Shown here one piece after another: positions 13,100-24,275 of a stretch of 64,000 nt of DNA. Position numbers and translations under genes: made by a program. Every line of letters begins with the position of its first letter. The first letter of the stretch is position 1. This stretch comes from Hydractinia symbiolongicarpus (lineage: Eukaryota > Cnidaria > Hydrozoa > Anthoathecata > Hydractiniidae): positions 14,732,501-14,796,500 of the forward strand of contig NC_079886.1 in the NCBI RefSeq assembly GCF_029227915.1, read 5' to 3'. The notes under the pieces are model-generated. The model was not told the DNA's origin. It saw only the letters and a list, made by a program, of their open reading frames with translations, and did no database searches.

Positions 13100-13106
13100 T
13101 ATAAAT
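13100..13106 (+). promoter_or_regulatory. TATA-like box upstream of the DIRS-type gag
   Basis: TATAAAT lies in CCCTATAAATAGG, 52 bases before the ATG at 13158. It is a good match to a TATA box in a region that could be the terminal repeat of the retroelement. Function is inferred from position only. Confidence 0.4.
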
Positions 13107-13157
13107 AGGAGAGAGTTACTCTGATTTTGTTTCTCACCTGTAATTGGTTTCAGAAAT

Positions 13158-14484
13158 ATGTCTACGAAGAAAAATACTCAAGGAAGCGGTAAGAAAAAAG
13201 TTTTTCAGCCTGTTGATGTTGTGAGGGAGCATCAAACGCGAACAGTGGAGGAATGGGCTAAACTCGGGAAAGAATCCTAACTTTAATATCTAATTCACAC
13301 AACATGCCAGTTAAAGGACTATTAAAAATGACTATGGCACAAGACTTATTCCAAAAATTTCATTCTGATCATCTAGATGAACAAGGTCCGCCCAGAAGCT
13401 AGCCTTGACAATATTATTCTCCAAATTAGCAAGGGACAAGACATCATGGAAAGCAGTGGTGACATGGCAGAAGAAAGCAAGCAAAGCAATGGAGCGGCAA
13501 GCAGTACATTAAAAACAAAACGTAGGAGGATTATCAAACCTAAGAATACTCATATTAACTTACATAAATTTTCAAACGACATGAAAACATTTTTAAGGCA
13601 CGAGTTAAAACAAATTATAAAACTTGAGTTCCGCCATCAAACCACACGGCAACGCGTCATCTTTGTTTTTGTTTGCTGGTGCACAGGCATCACTTACCAA
13701 CAAAGATTATGGTGGAGATGGAAAGTGGATTTTCAAGACTTAACCAAAACTACTCGCATCGAGGCTCCATTTTCTGCAGGTACTAGGACTTCTTACTCTG
13801 AGATGTATCACATTGTTAGATTGCCTCCAATCCCCAAACATCTTGTAGAAAATATTAAGAAGGGAGAGTACATTAATTTTGATTCTCTTTTGCCACCTTC
13901 TGCTGCGTCTTCCTGTGTTTTCTTTCCGTGATGGGTAAGAGTGAAGAATTTGACATTAATATCAGTAATGTGGAGGGTACCCCTAGGGAGGGTGAAAGAT
14001 TTTAACTCCTGGGTGTCAGCATGGACAAATTATTTGGGGTGTGTGGTTTGTTTTCACCCCAATCTTGTACATCAAATGTTGATATATCAAACCGTAATCA
14101 CTCAGTTTGCTTCACAATATGCCTTTTTTTCTGTGTACGAATACGATCAACTGCATCGTATGCAACTGGCCAACAACCCTACTAGCTGCAGATGAGTCGT
14201 GGTTAACCACGCTTTGTTCAATATGTATCTTAGGGCAGTGTCAGGGTTCTGGGCACTTTGCTGTGCAATGCCCAAATATATCCACTGGTCCAGCAGAATC
14301 TCCAACACAGTTTCGGAATATCCCGAGCAAATCATTGCCATCAGACAGACCTGCTTGCTTTGCCTTCAACAAAGCACTTCCTTGCCAACCAAACTGTTCC
14401 TTTAGCCACTGTTGCCACCTCTGTCAGAAGAACCACGCTGTTATCTTTTGCCCATCTAGGTTCTCTAAGCTCGATCCCCACTAA
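13158..14484 (+). pseudogene. DIRS-type retroelement, first ORF (gag-like), frameshifted
   Basis: The ATG at 13158 opens a short basic start (MSTKKNTQGSGKKKV) that stops at 13280. The protein is picked up in other frames. At 13377-13931 it contains RLPPIPKHLVENIKKGEYIN followed by DSLLP, a hallmark of DIRS/Ngaro gag-like proteins. At 14341-14484 it ends in a Cys/His cluster (CFAFNKALPCQPNCSFSHCC, then CQKNH, then C) in the position where these proteins carry a zinc knuckle. At least three frameshifts separate the parts. The role in live elements would be nucleic-acid binding in the particle. A Cys cluster in its usual place gives good support for the family; the gene is inactive. Confidence 0.7.
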
Positions 14485-14589
14485 TTTTTTCCCCATATCC
14501 TCACTTGTTAACACAACGGTTAAGGTTTGAGTTCTAAATAACTTTCTGCTGTCCCACCTCATGCGGATCATGTAGATTTCATTTTCAGG

Positions 14590-15190
14590 TTTCACCTACG
14601 GATTTAGGTTAGGATGCAGCCACAACACTCCCTTAACCTCGGCTAGAAGAAAAAGCAAATCCACTTATATCTATGAGAATTTAGTTAATGATTTTAAAGG
14701 AATTAAACAGAGGCCACACTGTAGGGCCATTTAACTTTAGGCGGTTGGATAACTTACACTGTTCTCCTTTGGGTGCAGCACCTAAAAAGATGGCACTGTC
14801 CGGGTAGTTCTTGACCTATCTTCTAGGTATTTAAATTGACACCATCAATCTAGTTCTTAGATTACCTCGTCATAAATTTTGCAATCTCATGTTAGAGTTG
14901 AGGAAATGGAACAGCAGGACGAAAAGCAAAAAAAGGGATTTGTTTTCATTAATAGGGTCACTTTCTTTTGCTTGCAAGGTACTAAGAGCGGCAGAATTTT
15001 TCTTCAATGCTTGAATCAACATAACTTAACAAGGCTAGGAAAGACATAAATGGTGGCTTGAATTCCTACCATCATGGAACGGGGTTGCTTTATTACACAA
15101 AAATCATTCTGTCTAGCAAAGTTGACCTGTCCACTGATGCCTCAGGATTAGGACTAGGGGGATCCTATAATGGCCAGTGGAAACTGGGAG
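14590..15190 (+). pseudogene. DIRS-type RT/RNase H remnant with internal deletion
   Basis: Pieces of the second ORF follow. GFTYGFRLGCSHNTPL at about 14590 is the start of the RT region. A frameshifted piece around 14930-15080 matches the connection domain: LIGSLSFACKV, and WWLEFLPSWNGV in another frame. RNase H is marked by VDLSTDASGLGLGGSYNGQW at 15121-15180, including the first catalytic Asp of the STDASG type. The RT core with YxDD is absent, so the element has a large internal deletion. No tyrosine recombinase was found, because the frame passes directly into polymerase B sequence at about 15190. Confidence 0.65.
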
Positions 15191-15620
15191 ACACATACAT
15201 CATGCACTCTGTGGGCATGGTGGTGAACGTGTTATATGTCAAAGATGGCGAAGGAAAGGAGTGGAAAGTAGACGGTTATGAGCCTATCAAGAAGACTGTT
15301 TACAAGTACTACGGGTGTTACTGGCACGGATGCTCCTGCCAGTCAGAACCTAATACATACCGTTATGAGCAAACAATGAAGAAGGAAAATATAATACGGG
15401 AACAGGGATACAACCTCATCACAGCCTGGGAATGTGAAGAGCCACCCAAAACCAAGAGATACTTTAAGAAAGAATTTAGACCTTATCCTCACTACATTGT
15501 GTTTGATTTCGAAGCCCTCTTACCACCTTTAAATTAGCAGCAAACCTCTGATTTATCATACCTTTCGAGGCATATCCCGGTAACGTTTTTAGAAAATGAA
15601 GACCCCAAAATTTTACTGAA
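15191..15620 (+). pseudogene. Polymerase B fragment fused to the DIRS RNase H
   Basis: From about 15190 the open frame is homologous to residues of the polymerase gene at 54455-54900. Shared blocks include VDGYEP, KTVY, the cluster GC.WHGC.C, GYNL..WECE.P, FKKEFRPY and VFDFEALL, the last carrying the exonuclease I Asp/Glu pair. The frame stops at 15537 and weak similarity continues to about 15620. The open frame crosses the DIRS/polB border without interruption (15058-15537, 159 codons). It is a piece of an endogenous Polinton-like element, and a distinct, diverged relative of the one at 53-57 kb. Confidence 0.75.
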
Positions 15621-15656
15621 ACTCTTTGCGTCTTGGTCCTGATATCCAATCAGGAA

Positions 15657-15881
15657 TCAGTGATCCTTGCCTTTGTTTGCTGGAATAGAATCACTCAGCA
15701 AAAGGTTTTCAATTTTCACATCTTTGATATTTAGTGGTGTTGCGTTAGTGTAAAATTCCTTTGACTTAATGGCTTTGTCTCCAAATTTCAACATCTCTTT
15801 ATTTAAGGATTTTAAAACATCAACTAGCATCTGCTTATGAGCTTCGCGCTTCACAACAGACCTAAATCCTAACATGCGCAA
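15657..15881 (-). CDS. Small uncharacterised ORF (74 aa) beside the polB fragment
   Basis: An ATG-initiated minus-strand frame with charged, mostly helical composition (MRMLGFRSVVKREAHKQML at the start, many Lys/Asn later). No domain was recognised. It lies tail-to-tail with the polB fragment and head-to-tail with a Cys-rich mini-ORF at 15897, so both could be leftovers of the same virus-like element. Coding status is uncertain. Confidence 0.3.
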   Translation of the reverse strand: MRMLGFRSVVKREAHKQMLVDVLKSLNKEMLKFGDKAIKSKEFYTNATPLNIKDVKIENLLLSDSIPANKGKDH

Positions 15882-15896
15882 CTGCCTCCATTATAT

Positions 15897-16017
15897 GTTA
15901 TATACTCTTGATAACAATACCAACATAAAATTTTACTTTGCACCACAACTCTCTGCCACATTTACATCTATCATACTCATCAAGAATGCATTCACACACA
16001 TCGCACTGTTTTTTCAT
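15897..16017 (-). CDS. Cys-rich mini-protein (39 aa), zinc-ribbon-like
   Basis: The frame starts at ATG (16017) and reads MKKQCDVCECILDEYDRCKC followed by GRELWC. Four to six cysteines in CxxC and CxC spacing suggest a zinc-binding ribbon. It lies immediately upstream of the 74-aa minus-strand ORF. Short zinc ribbons are common in Polinton-like elements, but no specific family was recognised. Confidence 0.3.
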
Positions 16018-16039
16018 TGTTTTATTTTATGCTTGAGTG

Positions 16040-16719
16040 AGAGATAGATGACATTTAGCGATCGTGGTTTGAGTAGGGAATTTCCCACTCAAGTTGAGCA
16101 TGATAGCACTGTCGGTTTTGTCATGTCGTTGAAGGTTTTGCGCATGCGCAGTCGTGCATTTTTACGTGAGTAGCTGCAGAGGGGCTCTGAAGCGGGAGTT
16201 TTGCGCTTAAACACCCCCATTCATCTAAAAAGCGTATATATAAATCCATCATATCTACTTCCGCCTGTAAGTGCAGTTTTGCGGACTTGCTTCATCCATG
16301 CTTCGTCGGCGTTCACCTCCGCATTAGTTAAGAACCGCATGGCTGGATTTCTTGTGTAAGACCTGGTTACCAACGACGAAGGGGCCAGGCAAAAGAGATT
16401 CATGTCTACGTAGTTCTTTTAACTAAGTCAGGAGTCGCTGAATTAGCTAGGACAATCACGTTGGCTATGAATCGTGGATTAAAAGGACCAGGACTATTCA
16501 ATAATTTTGAGATCTGAAAGTGGGGGTGTCCGACCAAGACGGAAATCTATCTGACGTTTTGTCCGAAGAAAGTTCGAAATGAGCTACAGACATGTCCATC
16601 TCCCCAATAAATTTAATTAGTTAGTTTTGCCGTCATTAAAATCTTTCACGGTGGCAAAATTTTGCTGTCATGATTTTTGTTTTGCCATCGAAGCTGACTT
16701 AACGGCAGCAAATTTTTGC
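16040..16719. other. Unassigned stretch
   Basis: No gene was recognised. Just before the non-LTR fragment the motif TTTTGCCGTC recurs about four times (16626-16725) with small changes. Confidence 0.4.
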
Positions 16720-16985
16720 CGTCGAAGATTGAATTGGCTGGGGCACTTGGAAAGAATGGAGGAGGATAATTGGGTAAGAAAGTGTAGAGACTTGATAGTT
16801 CCTGGGGCAAAGCCCAGAGGCAGACCGAGAAAGACTTGGCAGGAGGTTATAAGGATGACTTGATACAGAGGAAGTTGAGTTTAGATCTAACACAGTCTAG
16901 ATCAGATTGGAAGAGGGTCATTAATATACCCCGTCCAACCCATGCTAGCATGGAAAACGGACGTTAAGCCGAGAATGATGATGAT
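16720..16985 (+). mobile_element. Non-LTR retrotransposon, 5'-truncated 3' end (copy 1)
   Basis: The first codons read RLNWLGHLERMEEDNWV, and GAKPRGRPRKTWQEVIR follows. This is the C-terminal tail typical of a group of non-LTR retrotransposon polyproteins (LGHxxRM...RGRPxxxW). A frameshift follows at about 16857, then untranslated 3' sequence ending in a (GATGAT)n tail. A second copy lies at 30810-31039. Severe 5' truncation is usual for elements inserted by target-primed reverse transcription. The exact clade was not determined. Confidence 0.7.
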
Positions 16986-17028
16986 GATCATCCTCATCAT
17001 CATTCTCGGCTTAACGTCCGTTTTCCAT
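16950..17028. repeat. Tail-to-tail palindrome of the retrotransposon 3' end
   Basis: ATGGAAAACGGACGTTAAGC, followed by the rest of the 3' end with its GAT repeats, is followed at once by its reverse complement. The arms are about 38 bp with only small differences in the GAT tail. The second arm ends at TTTTCCAT (17028). Confidence 0.8.
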
Positions 17029-17402
17029 TCTCGTTAATTTAGAGGGCTGTTGCTTTCTTGTTATTAATTTATTTATTTTTCTATTTTTACTTCGTAAAAC
17101 TCTTTAAAATAGAAGAATTAGCAAATTTATAAAAATATGTACTTTTAATTACACTGTTTTCTTCATATGTGAAAAAGATTCAAGTAAGGGTTCTAAAGCC
17201 ATCTTAAATTATTCTCTGATATCATATTATCTTTATTTGTAATTATGATAATTTGAGAAATCTCTCACAGACATAATGTCATTTATTTTCTGGTCCATGC
17301 GCTTTTAAAAGCTATTTTTTTAATGTTTACTTTCTGTGAAAGTACGCTTTTTTAATCTGTATGTCGTATTTTTAAAAATACAAAGTTCTATTTTTATAAA
17401 TC

Positions 17403-17512
17403 ATACATACTAGAAAGGGTAACACCCTAGAACAAGCTAGAACAACCTGGGAACAAGCTAGAACAAGCTAGAACAACCTAAGAACAACCTAGAACAATCT
17501 AAGAAATATAAC
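17403..17512 (+). repeat. Left terminal inverted repeat of the MULE-like element
   Basis: Starts ACATACTAGAAAGGGTAACA and continues as a series of 10-bp units (AGAACAAGCT, AGAACAACCT). The reverse complement occurs at 25528-25608. Confidence 0.75.
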
Positions 17513-18147
17513 AACCAAAAATAAAAGACTATCTCTGTATCGATTCTGTAAATAAATCTGGATTTCTAACAAGAATATTTCTGCCATGTTTCCCGCTCGC
17601 CAATTTATGGGGGATTCCCTTAGTTTAGTACAACAACAGCATTAACCGTCCCGGTATTTGTACCCCTAAAGCATTTAGGTAGAACAATAGCTAGTTATTG
17701 CATTTCTTTATTATATTGAATTTTACCATTTTATGTGAACCCTTGGTCTTACGACGATACAGTTCGCTGCATCAAGGAAATCGACTTCTTTCTGTCTCGC
17801 CCATTCGAAATGTTTGAAATGAATGGAAAGAAGGAAAAATTATATTTTTTTCTTCATTCAAATCAGAGCGTTTACGCTATTCCACACAGAATTCCCATTT
17901 CATTCGCTGCCGGTTCTCTGGTTGTTCTCTTCGTTTACTGTCAGCTCTCTGATTGTTCTGTGAAAAGGTGGTTATACCTGGTTTTGTCTTTGGGTAAAAA
18001 AACCTTCAAAAACGCCTGTCGTTTAAAAACAACAACAATGAAGGGAAACCAGGTCACCTATTTTGTAGCAAGATGTCGGAAACACACATTCGATACCCAT
18101 TTCATTACTAAGCATCCAAGAAGGTTTTTTAAAACAGTTATAGTTAA

Positions 18148-21100
18148 ATGGCGTCTTCTGATGATGAAGATTTGAAGCCATTTCAAAGGTTTGTTTTTAT
18201 TTTTATCGCTTCTTTTTTCAAAGTTTCATTTTCTTTCTTTGTTATTCTTTCATTCGTGACTTTAACTGGGAAAAACTTTCGCCAGAATTTTTTTCTACCT
18301 CAAATGTTCTTACTTGTTTTTTCCACAAAAAGGCGAATTTATGGTCAGATTTAGGGATAATGCTGAATATAGGATTGGCAGAAGTATGTCAAAGTTATTT
18401 AATTGTAAAACATTATGTCTGGTACACTTTTTTATAAGAACAATGAGGCCGAGATTTGCTGAAAAATAAGAACAAAATAAGAACAATGACAAGGCTGAAA
18501 TTATACTGATATTCTATTTCTTCCTGAAAAAACAGAAAACATGGGTAAATCTTTCAAAAGGCAGAAATTTTCACCAAATTTATTATTGTGACTATGCGAA
18601 ACTTTTACTACTCAAAAAAGTGTAGTAGCTAAAAAGAAAAAATAACTGTCCCAAAATAGTAGTAGTTTTAGAAATTCTATACTCGCATTACACTTTCTTT
18701 TTTTTAAGAAGCTGAAGTGTTTTTTTCACTTACTTAGCCTTGCCATTGTTCTTATTTTGCTCTTATTTTTCAGCAATTCCCAGTCTCATTGTTCTTATAA
18801 AATTGTTCTTATAAAAAAAGTGTTTCTTGTTCTTATAATTTAAAAGGGAATTCAGGTTGAGTATGTTCTTAATATGATCTTAACTTTTAGCAGAATCGCA
18901 ACCTCGACGTTCTTATAAACTATAAGTTCTTATAAAAGAACTTTTCGATCTACTTAAGTAAGGTGATTGCTTTCATTCTTCAAAGTAAGTCATAAAAACG
19001 TTATATGCTCATTCTACATTATGTGGTTTGTGCTAATTTTTTTATTTACTTATAGCCTTATTGCGCATGCACCGATATTAGTAATTGACAGTGATGAAGA
19101 AAATCAAAATTCGTGTGACAAGGCTGCTCCCGACGCCATCAGTGATGGAGACCTCTCTGTCGAAATCATAATAAACATTCGTGAGGATGATACACATTCA
19201 TGAGGATGAAACGCGTACGCTTTTATCCTCATATCAAAAAACGCTACAGGCCCTGGGATCGAGGTTGTCTTTTAATAAATCCCCAGGATTATGAACCGAA
19301 AGAGCAACCACGTGGTATCCGGAAGAACTATGTATGCACACTAGAGGTGAACAAAGTATTTATTGCAGTTGCGAAAAGTGATGATAACGGAGCTTATATT
19401 AAAAGAGGATCTCCAAAACGGTTGTATCATGTCAAGGTTACTGGTAACGAAATTTCAGTCGCACAAGTAAAAATCTGCAATGATGCATATTACGTAAACC
19501 ATAGAACTACTGAAACACAGGATAATAAAAATGTAATTGGTGCTAGGTATAAGAAAGAATTTTGTGTGAAAGCTGACGAGGTTATGAACTACCAAGACAA
19601 TATAGAGTCAGTAAGAGTAACAATGGATTTTCAAATATAATAGTAACTATTCGCAAAGTCGAACAAGAGAAAATAGATTATTATCTTCTAATATACAGAT
19701 GGAATGATGACTGCAAAATCAACGAGGAAAACTTTGTTCTTGAACGACATGAGAATGCCAAAAAGCCTCATGCTCCTACATATTTTTGCCAAAACCCATC
19801 TTTGATGGAAAAAGCAAAAGATGCGCCACAATCTGGAAGCTCTTGGGCTTATGTATACAATCGCTTGACAAAGGAAGCTAAGGTATGACATAGCAGAATG
19901 TTCTTTTGTTGTTTCAGCTTTTACATTCCATTCCTTATACTGTAACGCACGATAACTAGTTTTTCATTTCATTTCATTTTCGTTAAATCAGCAACATGAT
20001 TATAACTTAAAAATTAAATTTTGCACTTTCAGGCCACCAGTGACGCGCCTAGAGATCCAAAGTACGTGCATAATCTGGCATACCGATTAAAAGAACCTGG
20101 AACCAACCGTACAGATGGAATCCCAGAATGTGAATTGATGGTACGCCAAATGCACGAAAGTGACTACACAAATAGTGTTGTAATTTTATCTATCTTACCA
20201 CAGTAAACCACACATGCTATCTGACATGCGAAGATTTTGTGTAAATGGTAACTCTGTATTACAAGTGGATACTACGTTTGAGTTAACAGATGGTTTATGG
20301 TTAACTGATACTTGCTATAAGAACCTGTCTTTGATGAATAAAAAAGGTGAAAATCCTGAATTCCCCGGCCCCTTCATGTGGTCATTTAAAAAGTATCGGT
20401 AAGACATACATGTATTTAATAATCTGCTTTCGTTATTATTAAAACTTCAAGAGTTGCTACATTAGGGTATAAAAAAGTGCGGAACTTTCTAGTGTGAATT
20501 TGGATGAAAATCCCATTATTTAACTATTTAAATCCACACTTTTTTTATTCTTGCACTTTTTATACCCTTTAAGGTAACTACCACTATAACCTGTTTAATG
20601 ACACAAGTCTCTGTTTATAGTAGATTTGCCGTGGAAACTGTCGCCTTAGATGCAGTGCTAATGAGTATCAGAAAATTTGGTACAGACATGGATTCTGCAC
20701 TTAGTGGTGGATTAGGTGACATCTTCACTAATGCTGAAAAGTTTTGGTGCACTTAGCACATACAACAGGCGAGTGTACGAAAGCTAACATCTATGAGTGC
20801 ATACAAGAGCACTATTAATAGAATAATGACATGTGGTATATCGGGAAGAATTTATACTAATGGTTTGGAGTTAACCCACAGGCTCCAAAAAAAATAACAA
20901 AGGATACTACAGGAAATGTAAAGGCTGTTGATGTGGTTGAAGCTAACAAGTTACTCAGGGACTTTGTTGATCAATATTATTCGGAAGCTGTTCGTGCCTT
21001 GCGTGGTATCGGTAAATACAGGCCTGCTAATGCGTATGAACATTTTATTGTGCAGCCGATAACATGGGATCGCTGGTCTCTCCAACGTCAACAGCAACAC

Positions 21101-21705
21101 ATCAACACTTTTTTGCAATTTGATCCAAGTCAAATGCAACTATTTGTGAAACCAAAGGACTTAAAAGCACACCACCTGCAAAGCATAGGTGTGCGCATTT
21201 ACCTGAAGTTGAATTATTTTCTTCACGATTTGATGAATTGCAGGAGAAGCAACAGGTATCACCAATTGTGCTGTCACGAAAGGAGATTAAGAAGAAGGGA
21301 AATGAAAATGACGATCGTTGGGAAGTAGCTTATAAGCATGCGCGCATAGAAGAAGATCCGCTTAATCCAGATAGGCATTTAACCAACAAATATGTTCTTG
21401 TTCATCGAGAAATCAAAAAGGATTGCCCTAACGCTGTGAAAAGGTGTCACAGCTGCAAACGCATCTTCTCTGATGCAGTAGTGGTATTAGCAAAGACTGA
21501 AGGTAATCGTGAGAATACAGACAAAAATGGGAAGAAAGTGGCATACTCAGGCAATGCTTATATTAATTGGCTCACTAGTTGCTTGAAGAAGTATGATCAA
21601 AAATTTTCGTTTGAAAGAATTGATGTAACCGCAAGAACTTTAGCTTTATTGCCATCCAGTGCTAAGAAGAATTTGAGAGACAAAGGTTGTAACATTGTTC
21701 ATTAA
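18148..21705 (+). pseudogene. MULE-like transposase with introns (frameshifted)
   Basis: Exon 1 starts at ATG 18148 (MASSDDEDLKPFQ) and has a possible donor near 18188. The next exon starts after a TTATAG acceptor near 19056 (HAPILVIDSDEENQNSC). Coding sequence continues with a frameshift near 19200, to a donor at about 19882 and an acceptor at about 20032. After another intron (about 20401-20621, GTAAGA...TTATAG) the frame resumes with RFAVE. The catalytic core is visible as LQVDTTFELTDGLW (first Asp) and YKNLSL...FPGPFMWSFKK, then GTDMDSAL with the second Asp. Near the C-terminus WSLQRQQQHI, PKDLKAH and KRCHSCKRIF occur, ending at 21705. Such order (VDTTF.L, GPxxWxF, GTD) is typical of MULE-related transposases. 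At least three frameshifts make it inactive. Confidence 0.6.
20463..20571. repeat. Small inverted-repeat element inside a transposase intron
   Basis: The ends TAGGGTATAAAAAAGTGC and GCACTTTTTATACCCTTTA are inverted, and the inner blocks AGTGTGAATTT and AAATCCACACT also pair. The 109-bp unit sits wholly within the intron at 20401-20621, so splicing would remove it. Confidence 0.6.
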
Positions 21706-22099
21706 CGGAATTTTCACAGATGATTTTTTAGCGTTGAAAATTGCTTCCCTCTATTTATAACGCACTTAATTTAATATACATTATTTCCCGAATTAGTTTT
21801 CTTTGATGTTGCTACAGCTTTTTCTGAACTTGTTGAAAGAAAATGGATGTGATATTTTAAAAACTCACTTCAAACTTTCCATGCCGGATAAAGTTGCAAT
21901 TTTATACATACCGTATTTCCTCTAAAGAACGCCGCCCTCTAAAGAACGCCGCCCTCCAAAGAACGCCGCACTTCTATATGAAAATTTGTAATAAACGCCG
22001 CCCTCTAAAGAACGCCGCCCTGCAAAGAACGCCACACCTTAGATGCGGCGTTTATTAGAAAAAAACCATTTTAATAGGGAAAGTAAAAAAAGTTGGTAT

Positions 22100-22627
22100 T
22101 TATATGAATTTGATCTGTTTTCTTTCACAAAATTCTTCTACATCTAATGACAAATACGAATATTTAGTTTTACGCTTTAACAGTTCACCGTGAAGAATTT
22201 TAGCATAACTTTTGCTAGATGTAAAACAAATGAACTTTGCAGGTACACTCAAACCAATCTCTCGTTTTCGTTTCGCAGTAACTGTCGCATTTACATGATT
22301 ATCTCCAATTTCAATAAAAAACGATATCAGCTTTGACAACTGTATTGGCAAATGTCCCACTAAGGTTTCGTTGCCGTCCATGAGTTTGTACGTTCCAATT
22401 GCATTCTTGTCCAGTTCTTGAGCCTCTACTCTCTTGTCTTCTTTGCAAACCAAAGATTCTTCTATAATGGGTGTCCATATATTTTTATAAACATAATGTC
22501 CGCGAATATTTGTAGAGAATTTAATGATGAAATACATTTCAAATGTTTTAGGAATCACTCGAGCCATGTTCTTCTCAAATCTCTGACTTCCACGTGTAGC
22601 TATCATATATTTCGTATGAGCGTGCAA
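22100..22627 (-). CDS. HIRAN-like protein carried by the pogo element
   Basis: An intact 175-codon frame from ATG 22627 to TAG/TAA at 22100, on the strand opposite to the transposase. The middle fits the HIRAN fold pattern: HYVYKNIWTPIIEESL (residues about 44-59), then LDKNAIGTYK in place of the usual D.NAIxV, then LVGHLPIQLSKLISFFIEIG (about 90-109, the G-x-x-P block), and GLSVPAKFICFT near residue 126. In HLTF-type helicases the HIRAN domain binds DNA 3' ends. Here it stands alone. Its position between the TIRs and head-to-head with the transposase suggests an accessory transposition protein. That role is inference, and the domain call rests on motif spacing. Confidence 0.6.
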   Translation of the reverse strand: MHAHTKYMIATRGSQRFEKNMARVIPKTFEMYFIIKFSTNIRGHYVYKNIWTPIIEESLVCKEDKRVEAQELDKNAIGTYKLMDGNETLVGHLPIQLSKLISFFIEIGDNHVNATVTAKRKREIGLSVPAKFICFTSSKSYAKILHGELLKRKTKYSYLSLDVEEFCERKQIKFI

Positions 22628-22850
22628 TCAACGATTGATAAAAATAGAACTTTTTCTTATAGAGAAAAAATTCTATTCAAAATCATTTTCCGCGCTTTTG
22701 ATCTCGTCGAAAATAACACTCCCTTGGATTGTTAATAGTGTTTAAAGAAAAAGTTGACACCAGTAAACAATACTACAAGATAATTGCTCCCAATCTGTAT
22801 ATATCAACCTTACACACTTTTATGTTTGTAAGTGAAAGTTCATTAGAAAA
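22628..22850. promoter_or_regulatory. Divergent promoter region of the pogo element
   Basis: 223 bases separate the two start codons (22627 minus, 22851 plus). The stretch is AT-rich, with TATATATC at 22797-22804 about 50 bases before the transposase ATG. A shared bidirectional promoter is inferred from layout only. Confidence 0.35.
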
Positions 22851-24275
22851 ATGTCGCACAACGAGGAGAAGCAGTTAATATCCCATAAAGGGGAAAAAAG
22901 AAGAAGCTTTACCTTTGAATTTAAGACAACAGTTGTTGATCACGCAATTAGTACATCAAATCGCGAAGCAGGAAGAAAGTACGGTGTCGATGAAAAAAGA
23001 GTAAGAGAATGGAGAGCTAATGTGGAGAAGTTGAAACAAGGAGCAGCGAAAAGATTCAAACTAGAAGGAGGAGGTTGCAAAATCAGAATCTTGATTTAGA
23101 AGAAGATCTGCTCGAATGGATACATGATAGGAGAGCTAATTCTTTGCGTGTTTCGAGAAAACTGATAATGAGAAAAGCAAAAGCAATGCACGATGAAAAA
23201 GCTGGAGAGGACACTGTTACAAAAAAATAGTTTCCAGGCTAGTCGAGGTTGGTTGGAAAAGTTCATGAAACGAAATTGTCTTTCATTACGTCGTAGAACG
23301 ACAACAGTTCAAAAGGATCCAGCGTATCTTGTGGACAGGTTGGTGCAGTATGTAGTACATGTCCGCCGAATGTCAAAGAAATACCAATTCAACGCCGGTT
23401 CGATTCTTGCAATGGACGAGACTGCTGTTTGGGCGGATATGACAGCACCTACAACGGTGTCACAGCGTGGCGAACGAGAAATTATGCTTAAATCGACTGG
23501 TCATGAAAAGGTCAGAATTTCTGTATGCTTGACAGCAAAGGCAGACGGAAGTAAATTTAAACCATTTATTGTTTTTGGTGGTGCAAAACGCGAATGCAAA
23601 GAACTAAATACTGAATTCAAAAATAAATGCGTAGTTGTGTCCTCAAAAAATGCATGGATGAACGAGGAACTCACCTTACACTATGTGCAAACAGTTTTAG
23701 GAAAGTTTTCCTTTAATCGACGCTTGTTAGCTTGGGATTCATTTGAATACCACATGATGGATTCCGTGAAACAAGAATTGTCAAAAGGCAGAATTGAGAA
23801 TGTCATAATTCCCAGTGGCTGCACTAAATATATACAGGCACCAGATGTCTCATGGAATAAACCATTTAAGAGTCGGATGATCGATCTTTATAACGAATGG
23901 ATGGTTGAAGGTGTTCAACAGTTCACAAAAGGAGGAAACCAGAAACCTCCATCGCGACGAAAGCTAGTGCAATGGGTTTTAGACGCATGGAATGGCTTGA
24001 GCACGGAAATGATTATCAAATCTTTCAAGTCGTGTGGTTTAAATTTAGCTCTTGATGGATCAGAGGATGGACAAATCCATTGTTTTAAAGAAGGATCGTC
24101 CTGTTCATCTGGTGCTACCTTAATGAAAAAAGCAACTGAGGCATTGGAAGAAGACCAATCTTCTGACAACCCATTTGAAATTTATGATTGTGATGTAAAT
24201 GAAAGCTATGAGTCCTTTCATGTTATCGACGAAGACTCGGACGGAGATAGCGACATTGACATTGACATTGTTTAA
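22851..24275 (+). pseudogene. pogo-type transposase (DDD, BrkDBD-like N-terminus), two frameshifts
   Basis: The ATG at 22851 opens an N-terminal helix-turn-helix region: RSFTFEFKTTVVDHAI, then NREAGRKYGVDEKRVREWR, as in Brinker/CENP-B-like DNA-binding domains of pogo transposases. A frameshift near 23080 and another near 23222 break the frame. From 23223 the DDE region is uninterrupted: SILAMDETAVWADM with the first Asp, LLAWDSFEYHMMD with the second, and IQAPDVSWNKPFK with the third, 36 residues after the second. This is the pogo arrangement. The C-terminal tail is acidic (repeated D/S/E), ending at 24275. All three catalytic Asp codons are kept, so decay is recent or mild; the two frameshifts would still prevent full-length translation. 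Confidence 0.85.

Noticed and set aside
17735-18175. 146-codon open frame at the 5' side of the MULE-like transposase
   Set aside because: It starts at GTG, has no motif, and overlaps the better supported first exon at 18148 in another frame.
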